NCBI GenBank assembly: GCA_937982565.1
Contig: CALJLN010000006.1
Coordinates: 1 to 64,000, forward strand
Source: UBA2421 sp002343075
Lineage (GTDB): Bacteria > Planctomycetota > Phycisphaerae > Tepidisphaerales > Tepidisphaeraceae
Direction: 5' to 3'
DNA length: 64,000 nucleotides
Position numbers and translations under genes: made by a program. Of this stretch, positions 36,005-44,402 are shown in pieces. Every line of letters begins with the position of its first letter. Position 1 is the first letter of the stretch. The notes beneath the pieces are model-generated. The model saw only the letters and a list, made by a program, of their open reading frames with translations. It had not been told where the DNA came from and made no database searches.

Positions 36005-37651
36005 CTAACGAGATTCAGCCACCGAGGCGGTGTCTGGGGCTACCAGAGGGGGCTGCCTGCCGATTTCGAGCGAGTCGGTGACTCTCGTTGTGAGCAACTG
36101 CGTCGCAGGAATGAGGGTACCGAGGCCAAGGGTGAGCACTGTCGCCAGGACAACCGCAACTGTCGGAGCGAGCGAACGGGCAGGGACGGGCAGGCTCGAT
36201 ACGCTATCGCCGAACAATGGCGGTTCGGGGCGAAGGAACATCGTGCCGACAATCTTCAGGTAATAGCCCGCTGAAATGGCCGCATTCAGCATGGTCAGGC
36301 CGATCAGCCAGGCCATCTTGCCCTTCAGCTCAGGCTCGACGCTCGCTAAGTTCCAAGCGGGGACAATCAGGTATAGCTTCCCGAAAAATCCGACCGTAAG
36401 TGGCAGGCCGATCAGGCTGAAACACCCCACGGCCATCGCCAGCCCAAGCCCGATGTGCTTTCGGCCCTGCCCGGCCAGGTCTTCGTAAGTCTCGGCGGTC
36501 GTGGTCGATCGCCCCTCCCGCGCCGGGATCATCTGCAGCACGGCAAACACACCAACATTCATAATGCCGTACGCGGCAATATAGAACAACACGCCTTGCA
36601 GTGCCGCGTTCTGCACCGAACCGTTGCCGCCGGCGTATGCGAGTGCTGTCAGCCCGACAAGAAGATAGCCCGAATGCGCGACCGAACTGTAGGCCATTAC
36701 ACGCTTTACATTCAATTGCATCAGCCCGAGCAGGTTGCCGGCAAACATGGTGATGACAGCAATGGCAAACAGGAGCTTGGCGAAGATTTCGGGCACCGCA
36801 AACCCGTTCCCGCCGTACACCCACATGATTTTGATGATCGCCACGATGCCAGTGACCTTGGGGACAAACGACAAGAACGCGGTCACCGGCGTTGCCGCAC
36901 CCTGGTAGACATCGCCGGCGTAAAAGTGAAGCGGTGCTGCGGCCAGTTTGAAAGCGAAGCCCAGCAGAAGCATGATCAGTGCGAGAACCTGCCAGGCAGT
37001 CGGCACCGTGGCCCCGGCTGGGCCGGCTTGGGTGCCAGCGAGCAGTTGACCGATGTCGTGCAGGCTGGTGGTTCCTGTTGTCCCATATAGATAGCTGAAC
37101 CCGAAGAGCATCAGGGCCGCAGCGAGGGCACCGAGGAAAAAGTACTTCAGGCCCGCCTCCTGCGCCACCGCGGTCGGGCGGCTTACGGAAACCATGATAT
37201 AGGTGGGAATACTCGCCAACTCGATGCCAAGAAAGAGCAGGATCATGTCGTTCGCGCCCGACACCATCAGCACCCCGGCCAGGCTGAGCAGCATCAGCGC
37301 AAAGAACTCACCAGCATCTCCGCCGAAGTTGAGCGATGGATTGCCGGTGGCGTCATCGTTTGTCGGCCAGGCGAGCAGCGTAAGGAGAATGCCCACGCCG
37401 CAGGCCAGCAGTTTGATGTAAAGGGAGAACGAAGTAACCTCAAAAGTCCCCTTGGCGTCAAACCCAGACAGTTTCATCGGCTCGCCCAGGATCAGCCAGC
37501 AGCAGCCACCCAGCACGAGAAGAGAAATCCATGGTGCGGCCCGACGTGCGCCGACCTTTGTCGAGATGCCCAACAGAAACAAAAACCCCGCTGCGACAAC
37601 CAGCAACAGTTCTGGGAGCAAAAGTGGGACGATTGACTTCAGATATTCCAT
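36005..37651 (-). CDS. nuoN: NADH-quinone oxidoreductase subunit N
   Basis: The 548-residue antiporter-like membrane subunit of respiratory complex I has about 14 helices. Typical segments are LLLFLGIELASIPTYIMV with the conserved Glu, GLKYFFLGALAAALMLFGFSYLYG, FKLAAAPLHFYAGDVYQGAATPVTAFLSFVPK (the Lys and His of the proton path) and VKRVMAYSSVAHSGYLLVG. It is the last gene of the nuoJKLMN group and lies 21 bases after nuoM. Acting in the membrane arm, it couples quinone reduction to ion pumping. Confidence 0.95.
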   Translation of the reverse strand: MEYLKSIVPLLLPELLLVVAAGFLFLLGISTKVGARRAAPWISLLVLGGCCWLILGEPMKLSGFDAKGTFEVTSFSLYIKLLACGVGILLTLLAWPTNDDATGNPSLNFGGDAGEFFALMLLSLAGVLMVSGANDMILLFLGIELASIPTYIMVSVSRPTAVAQEAGLKYFFLGALAAALMLFGFSYLYGTTGTTSLHDIGQLLAGTQAGPAGATVPTAWQVLALIMLLLGFAFKLAAAPLHFYAGDVYQGAATPVTAFLSFVPKVTGIVAIIKIMWVYGGNGFAVPEIFAKLLFAIAVITMFAGNLLGLMQLNVKRVMAYSSVAHSGYLLVGLTALAYAGGNGSVQNAALQGVLFYIAAYGIMNVGVFAVLQMIPAREGRSTTTAETYEDLAGQGRKHIGLGLAMAVGCFSLIGLPLTVGFFGKLYLIVPAWNLASVEPELKGKMAWLIGLTMLNAAISAGYYLKIVGTMFLRPEPPLFGDSVSSLPVPARSLAPTVAVVLATVLTLGLGTLIPATQLLTTRVTDSLEIGRQPPLVAPDTASVAESR

Positions 37652-37672
37652 GTTCGTCTGCGTTTGTCAGCG

Positions 37673-39415
37673 TTAGCGTTGTTCGGGCAATCCAACCCGC
37701 GCGGGAGTGTTTAAGACCAACCGTTCATCCGATTTCCGGTCGCGTTGCTCCGCGGGCAGCGGCGCTCCGAGGCTGGTCGCGGCATCTGCCGAGCGGTGCT
37801 GCGAGAGAGGCTCTCGCGACAACGCGAGCGGAGCAGTCATCGATTGCAAAATGGGCGTAGGTCGCACGCCTAGCCAGATCACAGCAATTGCCAATGGGAC
37901 TAGGATGCCGATTTCGCGAGCATTAAGGTCGTTCTTCGCGGCATGGCCGTGAGCATGCGAGTCAGCACCGACTGCCGCGTTGCCGTGGGTAGCCCCATGT
38001 CCCTCTTCGTGTGCCGGGACTTTCAATGGGCCAAAGATAATCTTGGCTGACATATGCAACATATAGATCGCACCCAGCACCACGCCCGTCGCCGCGAGCA
38101 CACCAAACGGCACGCCCAGATACGGGCTGATGAACGCCGATTGAATGGTGAGGTATTCACTGACAAACCCATTCGTTCCCGGCAGCCCAATCGAGCTCAT
38201 CACAAAAAAGATGAAGAAGAAGGACATGATTGGCATGTTCTTCCCGAGGCCCGACAGCGCGTTGATATCGCGCGTGTGGTAGCGGTCGTAGATCATGCCG
38301 ATGACGAGAAACATCGCCCCAGTGCTTAGCCCGTGATTGATCATGTAGAGGACGCTGCCCTGCAGGCCGATGTCGGTGAGGCTGACCAGGCCCAGCACAC
38401 AAAACCCGAGGTGGCTCACCGATGAATACGCGACGAGCTTCTTGATATCTTTCTGCACCCATGCCACCAGCGCGCCATAAATCACGCCGACTACGCAGAG
38501 CGCGCCGAGCAATCCAATCAGCCCCCCGGAGATGACGCCCTCACTCGTCGAGAGCAGGCCAATTGGGAATGCCACCCGAAGCAACCCGTAGGTACCGAGC
38601 TTTAGCAGTACGCCAGCCAGAATGACCGAACCGGCCGTCGGGGCCTCGGTGTGCGCCAGCGGCAGCCATGTGTGCACGGGGAACAACGGAACCTTGACAG
38701 CAAACCCCGCGAGCAGAGCCATAAAGACCCAGAATCGCTCTGTGGAAGACAAGTTTGCCTGGGCATAGGCGATCACCCTTACAACATCAAACGATTGCGC
38801 AGCCGTCCCCAGATATAGCACCGCCGCGAGCGTAAATACCCCGCCGGTAAACGTGTAGAGGAAAAACTTACCCGCAGCGAACCGGCGCTCGGGTCCGCCC
38901 CAGATACCGATGATAAAGAACATCGGCACGAGCGTCAGCTCGAAGAAGACGTAAAACAGGAGCAAATCGCGTGCAATGAACACACCAAGCATCGCTGCAA
39001 GCAGCAGCGACATCCATGCATAATACTCCGTCGCGCGATCTTTGATCACATCCCAACTGCTGAGCACGACGAGTGGCTGGAGAAACACCGTGAGTAGAAC
39101 CAGCCAAAGGCTTACGGTGTCCAGTCCAAGATGAAACGAGAAGCCGATCTTGTCGATCGCAAACTTGTTGTTGGCAGCATCGGCCCCATATTGAAGTTGG
39201 ACAGTTTGCCGGGTGGCCTCAATTGAAGACAGCGATGAATCGATGCCCGCGAACAGATTCATCTGCCAGGCAAGCCCGACCCCGAGCATGAGCGTGATGA
39301 CAGAAACGGCCAATGCCCACCCACGCGCCGCGCCGCGCGAGGGCATAAACGCCCCCACCGCGGCACCGAGCAGCGGGACGAGCAGCAAAAGTAGCAGGGA
39401 ATATTTGTCTTGCAT
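37673..39415 (-). CDS. nuoM: NADH-quinone oxidoreductase subunit M
   Basis: The 580-residue membrane-arm subunit of complex I shows LLLFYVFFELTLVPMFFIIGIWGG, KVPLFPVHTWLPLAHTEAPTAGSVILAGVLLKLGTYG and VQKDIKKLVAYSSVSHLGFCVLG, with the conserved Glu and Lys of the antiporter fold. A loop near residues 465-493 is His-rich (six His in about 26 residues, HEEGHGATHGNA...SHAHGHAAK), which is not usual for NuoM. The C-terminus extends about 50 residues past the last helix, with charged, Arg-rich composition. It lies between nuoL and nuoN. Confidence 0.95.
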   Translation of the reverse strand: MQDKYSLLLLLLVPLLGAAVGAFMPSRGAARGWALAVSVITLMLGVGLAWQMNLFAGIDSSLSSIEATRQTVQLQYGADAANNKFAIDKIGFSFHLGLDTVSLWLVLLTVFLQPLVVLSSWDVIKDRATEYYAWMSLLLAAMLGVFIARDLLLFYVFFELTLVPMFFIIGIWGGPERRFAAGKFFLYTFTGGVFTLAAVLYLGTAAQSFDVVRVIAYAQANLSSTERFWVFMALLAGFAVKVPLFPVHTWLPLAHTEAPTAGSVILAGVLLKLGTYGLLRVAFPIGLLSTSEGVISGGLIGLLGALCVVGVIYGALVAWVQKDIKKLVAYSSVSHLGFCVLGLVSLTDIGLQGSVLYMINHGLSTGAMFLVIGMIYDRYHTRDINALSGLGKNMPIMSFFFIFFVMSSIGLPGTNGFVSEYLTIQSAFISPYLGVPFGVLAATGVVLGAIYMLHMSAKIIFGPLKVPAHEEGHGATHGNAAVGADSHAHGHAAKNDLNAREIGILVPLAIAVIWLGVRPTPILQSMTAPLALSREPLSQHRSADAATSLGAPLPAEQRDRKSDERLVLNTPARVGLPEQR

Positions 39416-39490
39416 TTTATCAGCGAGCGGCGGGCAGTGGACAGTAGGCAGAAGAGTCTGGCTACGAACCGCTGACGGCCGCCAACTTCC
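39416..39490. repeat. nuoL-nuoM spacer with word-like microrepeats
   Basis: The spacer holds the run GGCAGTGGACAGTAGGCAGA (about 39434-39453), a degenerate tandem of G-G-C-A-G-T units. A similar run, GGGCAGCAGGCAGAATGG, lies at about 2650-2667. No gene is present. Confidence 0.4.
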
Positions 39491-41698
39491 TTACAGAAAC
39501 ACCACCAGCAAAATGATCGCAATTCCCAGCGCCATGCTCAGAGCATAACCTTGAACGTAACCTCGCTGGAGCGTCAACTTCAAAACGAAGCCGCCTAGCT
39601 GTGGCACAAACCCTGCCAGCCAGACCAGGCCGTCCACAAAATACTTGTCCAGCGTGAAGAATATCTCGCCAACGCGCCGCAACGGCTCAACGATCACCGC
39701 CTGATACAACTCGTCGACCCAATACTTGTTTTCCATTGCCCGCGCCACGCCAGTGAGCAAAAGTGCCAACCGGTCGGCCTTGGGGCGATCTTTGAGGTGC
39801 AGAGAATATGCCAGACCAATGCCAGAGAGCGCGATCAGAGTGCTCACTGCCATGAATATGTAATGGCTTGTGTGCTCAGCCTTTACAACACTTTCACTGC
39901 GATACTCCTGCTGGCCGAACACCACCGGATTGACCATGTGCGCGCCGTCGGCCTTGGCGTTGTATGTGTCGCGGGCCAACTCAAACGCGCCGACAAAAGA
40001 TGGGCTTTGACCGAGGAAGTGGCCCAGCCGATGGCCTTGCCAGAGCGCCAACCCGGCGATGACCGCCCCAATGGCAAGCACGATCAGAGGGATCATCATC
40101 AAGGCAGGTTCGTGGTTGTGGTGGTGATGAGCGTCATGGCTGTGATGGTCGTGCCCGTGGTCGTCGCCGTGCCCGTGATGATCCGGGTGCGGCTCATCGG
40201 GAACCACTTTAGGCCCTTCAAAAACGCGGAAATAAAGTCGAAACGTGTAGTACGCCGTCACAAACGCCGTCACCAGCATCACAATGCCGAGCAGCGGGGA
40301 CGCATGCCACGCGCTCGCGACAATCTCATCCTTGCTCCAGAAACCGGCAAAAGGGACCACCCCGGCGAGTGCCAGGCAGCCGATCAGCATCAGCCAGCGC
40401 GTCTTGGGCATGACGGCCTTCAAGCCCGACATCTTTCGCATGTCGAGGTGACCAAGCATGGCATGCATCACCACACCGCTGCTCAAGAACAGCAGGGCTT
40501 TGAAAAACGCATGGGTAACGAGGTGAAAAACGCCTGTGACGGGCGCCAGCACGCCGACGCCGACGAACATAAAGCCAAGTTGGCTCACCGTGGAGTAGGC
40601 AAAAACCTTCTTTAGGTCGAACTGGCGCAAAGCGATGGAGCCGGCAAACAGCGCCGTAAACGCCCCGACAAACGCAACCGTGATCATCGCCGCTTCATTG
40701 CCCACGAACAGCGTCCCACAGCGGGCGATCATGTAAACGCCGGCCGTGACCATGGTAGCTGCGTGGATGAGCGCGCTGACGGGTGTCGGGCCTTCCATCG
40801 CATCTGGCAACCAGACATAAAGCGGGAATTGAGCAGACTTTCCGAACGCGCCCAGCATCAATAAGAACGGCAGCCAGTTCAGCACCTGAATCTGAAACTC
40901 CGTCATGCCCATCTTCGGAAGCGCAGCCAACTCCAGCAAGCCGTTGGCAGCACCCGGCGTGTAACCATCGGCCCCGAAATAACTTACGGTGCCAAACGCC
41001 GCAAACGCCAGCATGATCCCGATGCCAAAGCCGAAGTCGCCGATGCGGTTAACCAAGAACGCCTTCTTAGCGGCTTCGCGGGCGGCGGGCTTCTCGTAGT
41101 AGTAGCCAATCAGCAGATAGGAGCAAAGCCCCACGCCTTCCCAGCCGAGGTAGAGCATGATGAGGTTGTCGCCCATCACCAGGCAGGTCATGCTGAAAAT
41201 GAAAAGCCCAAGATAAGCGAAAAATCGCCAATACCCCGATTCGCCCTTCATGTACCCGGCGGCGAAAACGGTGATAAAGAAGCCAATCCCGCAGACGACG
41301 CAAAGCATTGTCACGGTTAGCGGGTCAAAGAAAAACCCTGCCGCTACCTCAAAGTATTCATTCGTACCGGCATTTTTCGGATCGCCTGCGGCGATCCATG
41401 TGAAGGCTCGATAAACGGCGCTCACCGTCTTGGCATCGCTATGTTCCGTTGCTGACGCGACAGGGGCGTGGGTTCCGGAATCTGAATTGCGAACCGGGGG
41501 AGCCCCGTGACCCAGCAAACCAACCGTCTGAAACAGCAGCGCCACCGACAGCACCGCGATTGCGCCCACACCAAGCCAAATCGGCCAGTGCGATTGACCC
41601 TTTAGAATCCGCGCGCCAAAAAACCCTGCAATGCACGCCGCAATCAACGGCAGCAGCGGGATGAGGTAACTGTGTTGGACGATCCAGAGATCTTGCAT
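39491..41698 (-). CDS. nuoL: NADH-quinone oxidoreductase subunit L
   Basis: This 735-residue, largest antiporter-like subunit of complex I has the discontinuous helices and the C-terminal lateral helix. Key segments are LYLGWEGVGLCSYLLIGYYYEKPAAREAAKKAFLVNRIGDFG, SAQFPLYVWLPDAMEGPTPVSALIHAATMVTAGVYMIAR and KKVFAYSTVSQLGFMFVG. The loop at about residues 501-531 holds 14 His in 26 residues (HPDHHGHGDD...AHHHHNH), a likely metal-binding patch that ordinary NuoL lacks. nuoK lies 81 bases upstream and nuoM 75 bases downstream. Confidence 0.96.
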   Translation of the reverse strand: MQDLWIVQHSYLIPLLPLIAACIAGFFGARILKGQSHWPIWLGVGAIAVLSVALLFQTVGLLGHGAPPVRNSDSGTHAPVASATEHSDAKTVSAVYRAFTWIAAGDPKNAGTNEYFEVAAGFFFDPLTVTMLCVVCGIGFFITVFAAGYMKGESGYWRFFAYLGLFIFSMTCLVMGDNLIMLYLGWEGVGLCSYLLIGYYYEKPAAREAAKKAFLVNRIGDFGFGIGIMLAFAAFGTVSYFGADGYTPGAANGLLELAALPKMGMTEFQIQVLNWLPFLLMLGAFGKSAQFPLYVWLPDAMEGPTPVSALIHAATMVTAGVYMIARCGTLFVGNEAAMITVAFVGAFTALFAGSIALRQFDLKKVFAYSTVSQLGFMFVGVGVLAPVTGVFHLVTHAFFKALLFLSSGVVMHAMLGHLDMRKMSGLKAVMPKTRWLMLIGCLALAGVVPFAGFWSKDEIVASAWHASPLLGIVMLVTAFVTAYYTFRLYFRVFEGPKVVPDEPHPDHHGHGDDHGHDHHSHDAHHHHNHEPALMMIPLIVLAIGAVIAGLALWQGHRLGHFLGQSPSFVGAFELARDTYNAKADGAHMVNPVVFGQQEYRSESVVKAEHTSHYIFMAVSTLIALSGIGLAYSLHLKDRPKADRLALLLTGVARAMENKYWVDELYQAVIVEPLRRVGEIFFTLDKYFVDGLVWLAGFVPQLGGFVLKLTLQRGYVQGYALSMALGIAIILLVVFL

Positions 41699-41779
41699 GT
41701 TCTAAACCCCTTACGCATTACTCGCTAGTCATAACACCATCTCAGTTAATGACTAATGAATACCGCGTAAGATAACTCT
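41699..41779. repeat. nuoK-nuoL spacer with an imperfect palindrome
   Basis: TTACGC and TAGTCAT on the left (about 41711-41734) are matched by ATGACTA and GCGTAA on the right (about 41748-41771), giving a long imperfect hairpin of TAATGACTAATG-like words. No gene is present. The structure may affect relative expression within the operon. Confidence 0.45.
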
Positions 41780-42100
41780 CTACCCTTTGAGTTCCCGCCA
41801 CGCATCGGCATCCAGCGTGGCTTTGTGGCGAAACAACAGCACGATTAGCCCAAGTGCCAAGCTTGCCTCGGCCGCCGCGATGACAAGAACGAAAATTGTG
41901 AACGCCTGTCCGGCAAAATTACCGTGATACGCGCCAAAGGCCACCAGATTGATCACCACACCCTGGAACATCAGTTCCGTGCAAAGAAACATCAGGATGA
42001 GGTTCCGCCGGGTCATGAACCCGATCATACCAATGACAAACATTATCCCGCCGACCGCAAGATAGTGTTGCAGAGTAATTTGGTTGAGTGTGCTGGTCAT
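41780..42100 (-). CDS. nuoK: NADH-quinone oxidoreductase subunit K
   Basis: The 106-residue, three-helix subunit of complex I has the conserved LILMFLCTELMFQGVVINLVAFG, with the membrane Glu important for coupling, and FTIFVLVIAAAEASLALGLIVLLFRH with the second Glu. Length is normal for NuoK. It lies between nuoJ and nuoL with spacers of 105 and 79 bases on either side, unusually long for this operon type. Confidence 0.94.
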   Translation of the reverse strand: MTSTLNQITLQHYLAVGGIMFVIGMIGFMTRRNLILMFLCTELMFQGVVINLVAFGAYHGNFAGQAFTIFVLVIAAAEASLALGLIVLLFRHKATLDADAWRELKG

Positions 42101-42205
42101 GTGTTCCAGAAGAGACGAAGAGACTCAAGAGACGATGAGACACAGCGGCGGGGATTGGCCGGCACTCCGTCTCACATTCTCTCCGTATCTCGGTCTCTGT
42201 CCCAT
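42101..42205. repeat. nuoJ-nuoK spacer with GAGAC repeats forming a long hairpin
   Basis: Four GAGAC words at 9-10 base intervals on the left (about 42112-42141) face GTCTC and TCTCT words on the right (about 42170-42203), so the spacer can fold into a long imperfect hairpin. No gene is present. Confidence 0.45.
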
Positions 42206-43159
42206 TTAGTTCTCCGGATACGCCTTCTGCCGCGGGTTTTCGGTGCCGATGACGGGAATAGCGTGCGGGTTATCATCAATAGGCGTGGGCTTGCCCAGCA
42301 CCACCTCGGATTTCAACTCAATCGGCGACTCGGCAATGGCGATCTCGTCTAGCCCGGCCCCGGTATGGACGATCCGCTTTCGGGCAATCATGATCGATCC
42401 AATCATGGCAATCGTGAGCAGCAGTCCTGCCATCTGAATATTGACGAAGTGATAATCGAACAGGAATCGGCCAAGTTGCTGCGTATGTCCAACCGCGATG
42501 GTGTCCTCAATGCCGCCGAGAGCCTGTTTCGCCAAACCGGTCGGGGCGCGGTCAAAAATGATGAACATGAGCACGCCCATCAGCACAAACCCGATAAGAC
42601 AGGCCATCCGAGGACTGCGGGCAACGGCGTCGTGCTCGGGCAAGCCGTTCATGGCCCCACTTCCGGTACCACTCCCACCGGCCTCGGCTGCTAGCATGAT
42701 TACAAAAACATAAGTGACCAGAATTGCGCCGGCATAGATCAGTATCAACGCCACAGCCATAAATTCTGCCCACATCAACACAAACAACCCGGCCGAAGCG
42801 AAGACAGTGAGCACAAAATAGAGTGCTGAGTAGACCGGTTTGGGGTGCGTAATGACCCGCAGCGACCCGCCGAGCGCGATGAGGGTGAAAAGCCAGAAAT
42901 AAACGTACGAAACGCCGGGGGATGTGCTCGCACCGAGCGCCCAGCGGATGAGAAATGCGGCAAAAACAGCCGTCGCAATGAATACAAGCGTTCCCCCGAG
43001 CGCGCGCCAGCTTGGGTCGCGCCGCCCGGGCAGCAGCCAGATTGTGCCCAACCCCGCCAGAACGCAGAGGATCAGCACAATAAGTGGCTGAAACGGCACG
43101 CCCGCGGTCCATGCCACATCGGTCGAGGCAAGAGGAAAAATCATGGCAGACAAAATCAT
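42206..43159 (-). CDS. nuoJ: NADH-quinone oxidoreductase subunit J, extended form
   Basis: The core is NuoJ: ALGGSLRVITHPKPVYSALYFVLTVFASAGLFVLMWAEFMAVALILIYAGAILVTYVFVIML, with the pi-bulge helix of complex I. At 317 residues it is nearly double the usual 160-200. About 100 extra N-terminal residues contain two or three more helices, and there is a charged C-terminal tail of about 45 residues (ESPIELKSEVVLGKP...). An ATG at 43144 is an alternative start. nuoA-I are not in the window, so the membrane-arm genes J to N form a separate group. Confidence 0.88.
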   Translation of the reverse strand: MILSAMIFPLASTDVAWTAGVPFQPLIVLILCVLAGLGTIWLLPGRRDPSWRALGGTLVFIATAVFAAFLIRWALGASTSPGVSYVYFWLFTLIALGGSLRVITHPKPVYSALYFVLTVFASAGLFVLMWAEFMAVALILIYAGAILVTYVFVIMLAAEAGGSGTGSGAMNGLPEHDAVARSPRMACLIGFVLMGVLMFIIFDRAPTGLAKQALGGIEDTIAVGHTQQLGRFLFDYHFVNIQMAGLLLTIAMIGSIMIARKRIVHTGAGLDEIAIAESPIELKSEVVLGKPTPIDDNPHAIPVIGTENPRQKAYPEN

Positions 43160-43575
43160 CGCTCAACTGCGCCCGGAAGAGTGAAATGCGAGCCGCCGGG
43201 TGTCGCCGGCAAGCCATCAGACCACCCGCCCGATCGCCCATCCCGCCGCCGAGGCTCGCATGACGCGCAAACCACCGCCACAGCGGGCATTAAGGTGGGC
43301 AGAGTCTAGGGATGAGGGTAGGTGTTTGCAAGGCGAGCACCGGCTGGAATCAGCAAAGCGTCCGATAACAGCGGAGTGGAGCGAATTGGGAACGGACAAT
43401 GGTAATCATGCGACCAGATGCCAGACGTGCCCCATCGCTCATATCGCCTGCTTCGAGGCAGATTTGCCCTCCCGCAACCCTGGTGGCTCAATTTAGATGT
43501 TGACGTTGCCAGCCCCATCTCTGCTGCGCAGTTTGCGTGCTTCACCGCAAGGTCGATCTTGCCGATGCACCCCGT
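43160..43575. other. Divergent intergenic region between nuoJ and the response regulators
   Basis: No supported gene; frames on both strands have shadow-like composition. It must hold the nuo operon promoter (minus) and the promoter of the response regulators (plus), but I could not assign consensus boxes or strong hairpins. Confidence 0.4.
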
Positions 43576-43947
43576 ATGCACGCCGCAATCGTCGATGACT
43601 CGCTCGCCACCCGGACCATACTCGCCAACATGCTCCACGAGTGCGGCGTGAAGGTGTCCGAGGCCGCCGACCATGATTCTGCCCTGTCTTTGCTTCGGTC
43701 CAGGCAAGATATCTCGGTGCTGCTGGTCGACTGGCAACTCACTCCCCGCGGGGGATATGAACTCGTACACGCAATCAAATCTGAACATCGTTTCGCCAAA
43801 CGGCGAATCATCATGGTAACCACCGAAGCGGGGATCGACGAAGTCGCCAACGCGCTTGAAGCCGGAATTGATGACTACCTCACCAAGCCCTTCAGCCTCC
43901 AGAACGTTCGTGAAAAGCTCGACCTCATCAGCATGATGGCTGCGTGA
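43576..43947 (+). CDS. CheY-like single-domain response regulator (first of a tandem pair)
   Basis: The 123-residue receiver domain has the acidic pair Asp7-Asp8 in AIVDDS, phosphoacceptor Asp52 in LLVDWQL, Thr in IIMVTTEAG and Lys in YLTKPFS. There is no output domain, so it probably acts by protein contacts, as in chemotaxis or phosphorelays. ATG 43576 is chosen because it begins the receiver fold directly; an upstream start at 43537 would add 13 unrelated residues. A second receiver gene follows after 28 bases. No kinase gene is adjacent; the nearest is at 49247. Confidence 0.85.
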   Translation: MHAAIVDDSLATRTILANMLHECGVKVSEAADHDSALSLLRSRQDISVLLVDWQLTPRGGYELVHAIKSEHRFAKRRIIMVTTEAGIDEVANALEAGIDDYLTKPFSLQNVREKLDLISMMAA

Positions 43948-43975
43948 AAACTGGGGCATTTTCGGAGCACTCGAC

Positions 43976-44356
43976 ATGAATATTCTGATCGTCGATGACT
44001 CGAAAACGATGCGTCACATTCAAAAGCAGGTGTTGGCCACCCTTGCGCCTCGAGTCGATTTCAGCGAGGCTGGCGACGGAATCGGCGCACTGCTCGCGAT
44101 GACGGAATCGAGGTTTAATCTCGTGGTGATCGACTGGACCATGCCAAACATGAACGGTCAGACGCTAGTGGAAAAGATTCGCGAGCGAGATCAGACCACC
44201 CCGCTGCTTGTTTGCGCTACTCATGCTGAAAAGACGCAAGTTCTCGCCATCGTCCGCGGAGCAATCGACTACATTCTGAAGCCCTTCACGCCCGACATGC
44301 TTCTCGCCAAAGCCCAGCAATCCATTCAAAGCGCCCGCCGGTCAAATGCCGCATGA
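43976..44356 (+). CDS. CheY-like single-domain response regulator (second of a tandem pair)
   Basis: The 126-residue receiver has Asp7-Asp8 in LIVDDSKTMR, phosphoacceptor Asp53 in VVIDWTMPNMNG, a Thr in LVCATHAE and Lys in YILKPFTPD. It is closer to classical CheY than its neighbour, including KTMR and MPNMNG. Both regulators share Asp-Trp at the phosphorylation site, suggesting an old duplication. It is probably cotranscribed with the gene at 43576 and may share a kinase. Confidence 0.88.
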   Translation: MNILIVDDSKTMRHIQKQVLATLAPRVDFSEAGDGIGALLAMTESRFNLVVIDWTMPNMNGQTLVEKIRERDQTTPLLVCATHAEKTQVLAIVRGAIDYILKPFTPDMLLAKAQQSIQSARRSNAA

Positions 44357-44402
44357 ATCGCCTTCGGCTGTGAGCCACGCCTTGATTGAGGAGCCAGCGA
44401 AT

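Noticed and set aside
42101..42205. CRISPR array in the GAGAC-repeat spacer
   Set aside because: Repeat units are only about 5 bases and irregular; there are no unique spacers and no cas genes.
43306..43977. 223-codon minus-strand frame overlapping the first response regulator
   Set aside because: The plus strand encodes a complete receiver domain; the minus frame has no recognisable domain.
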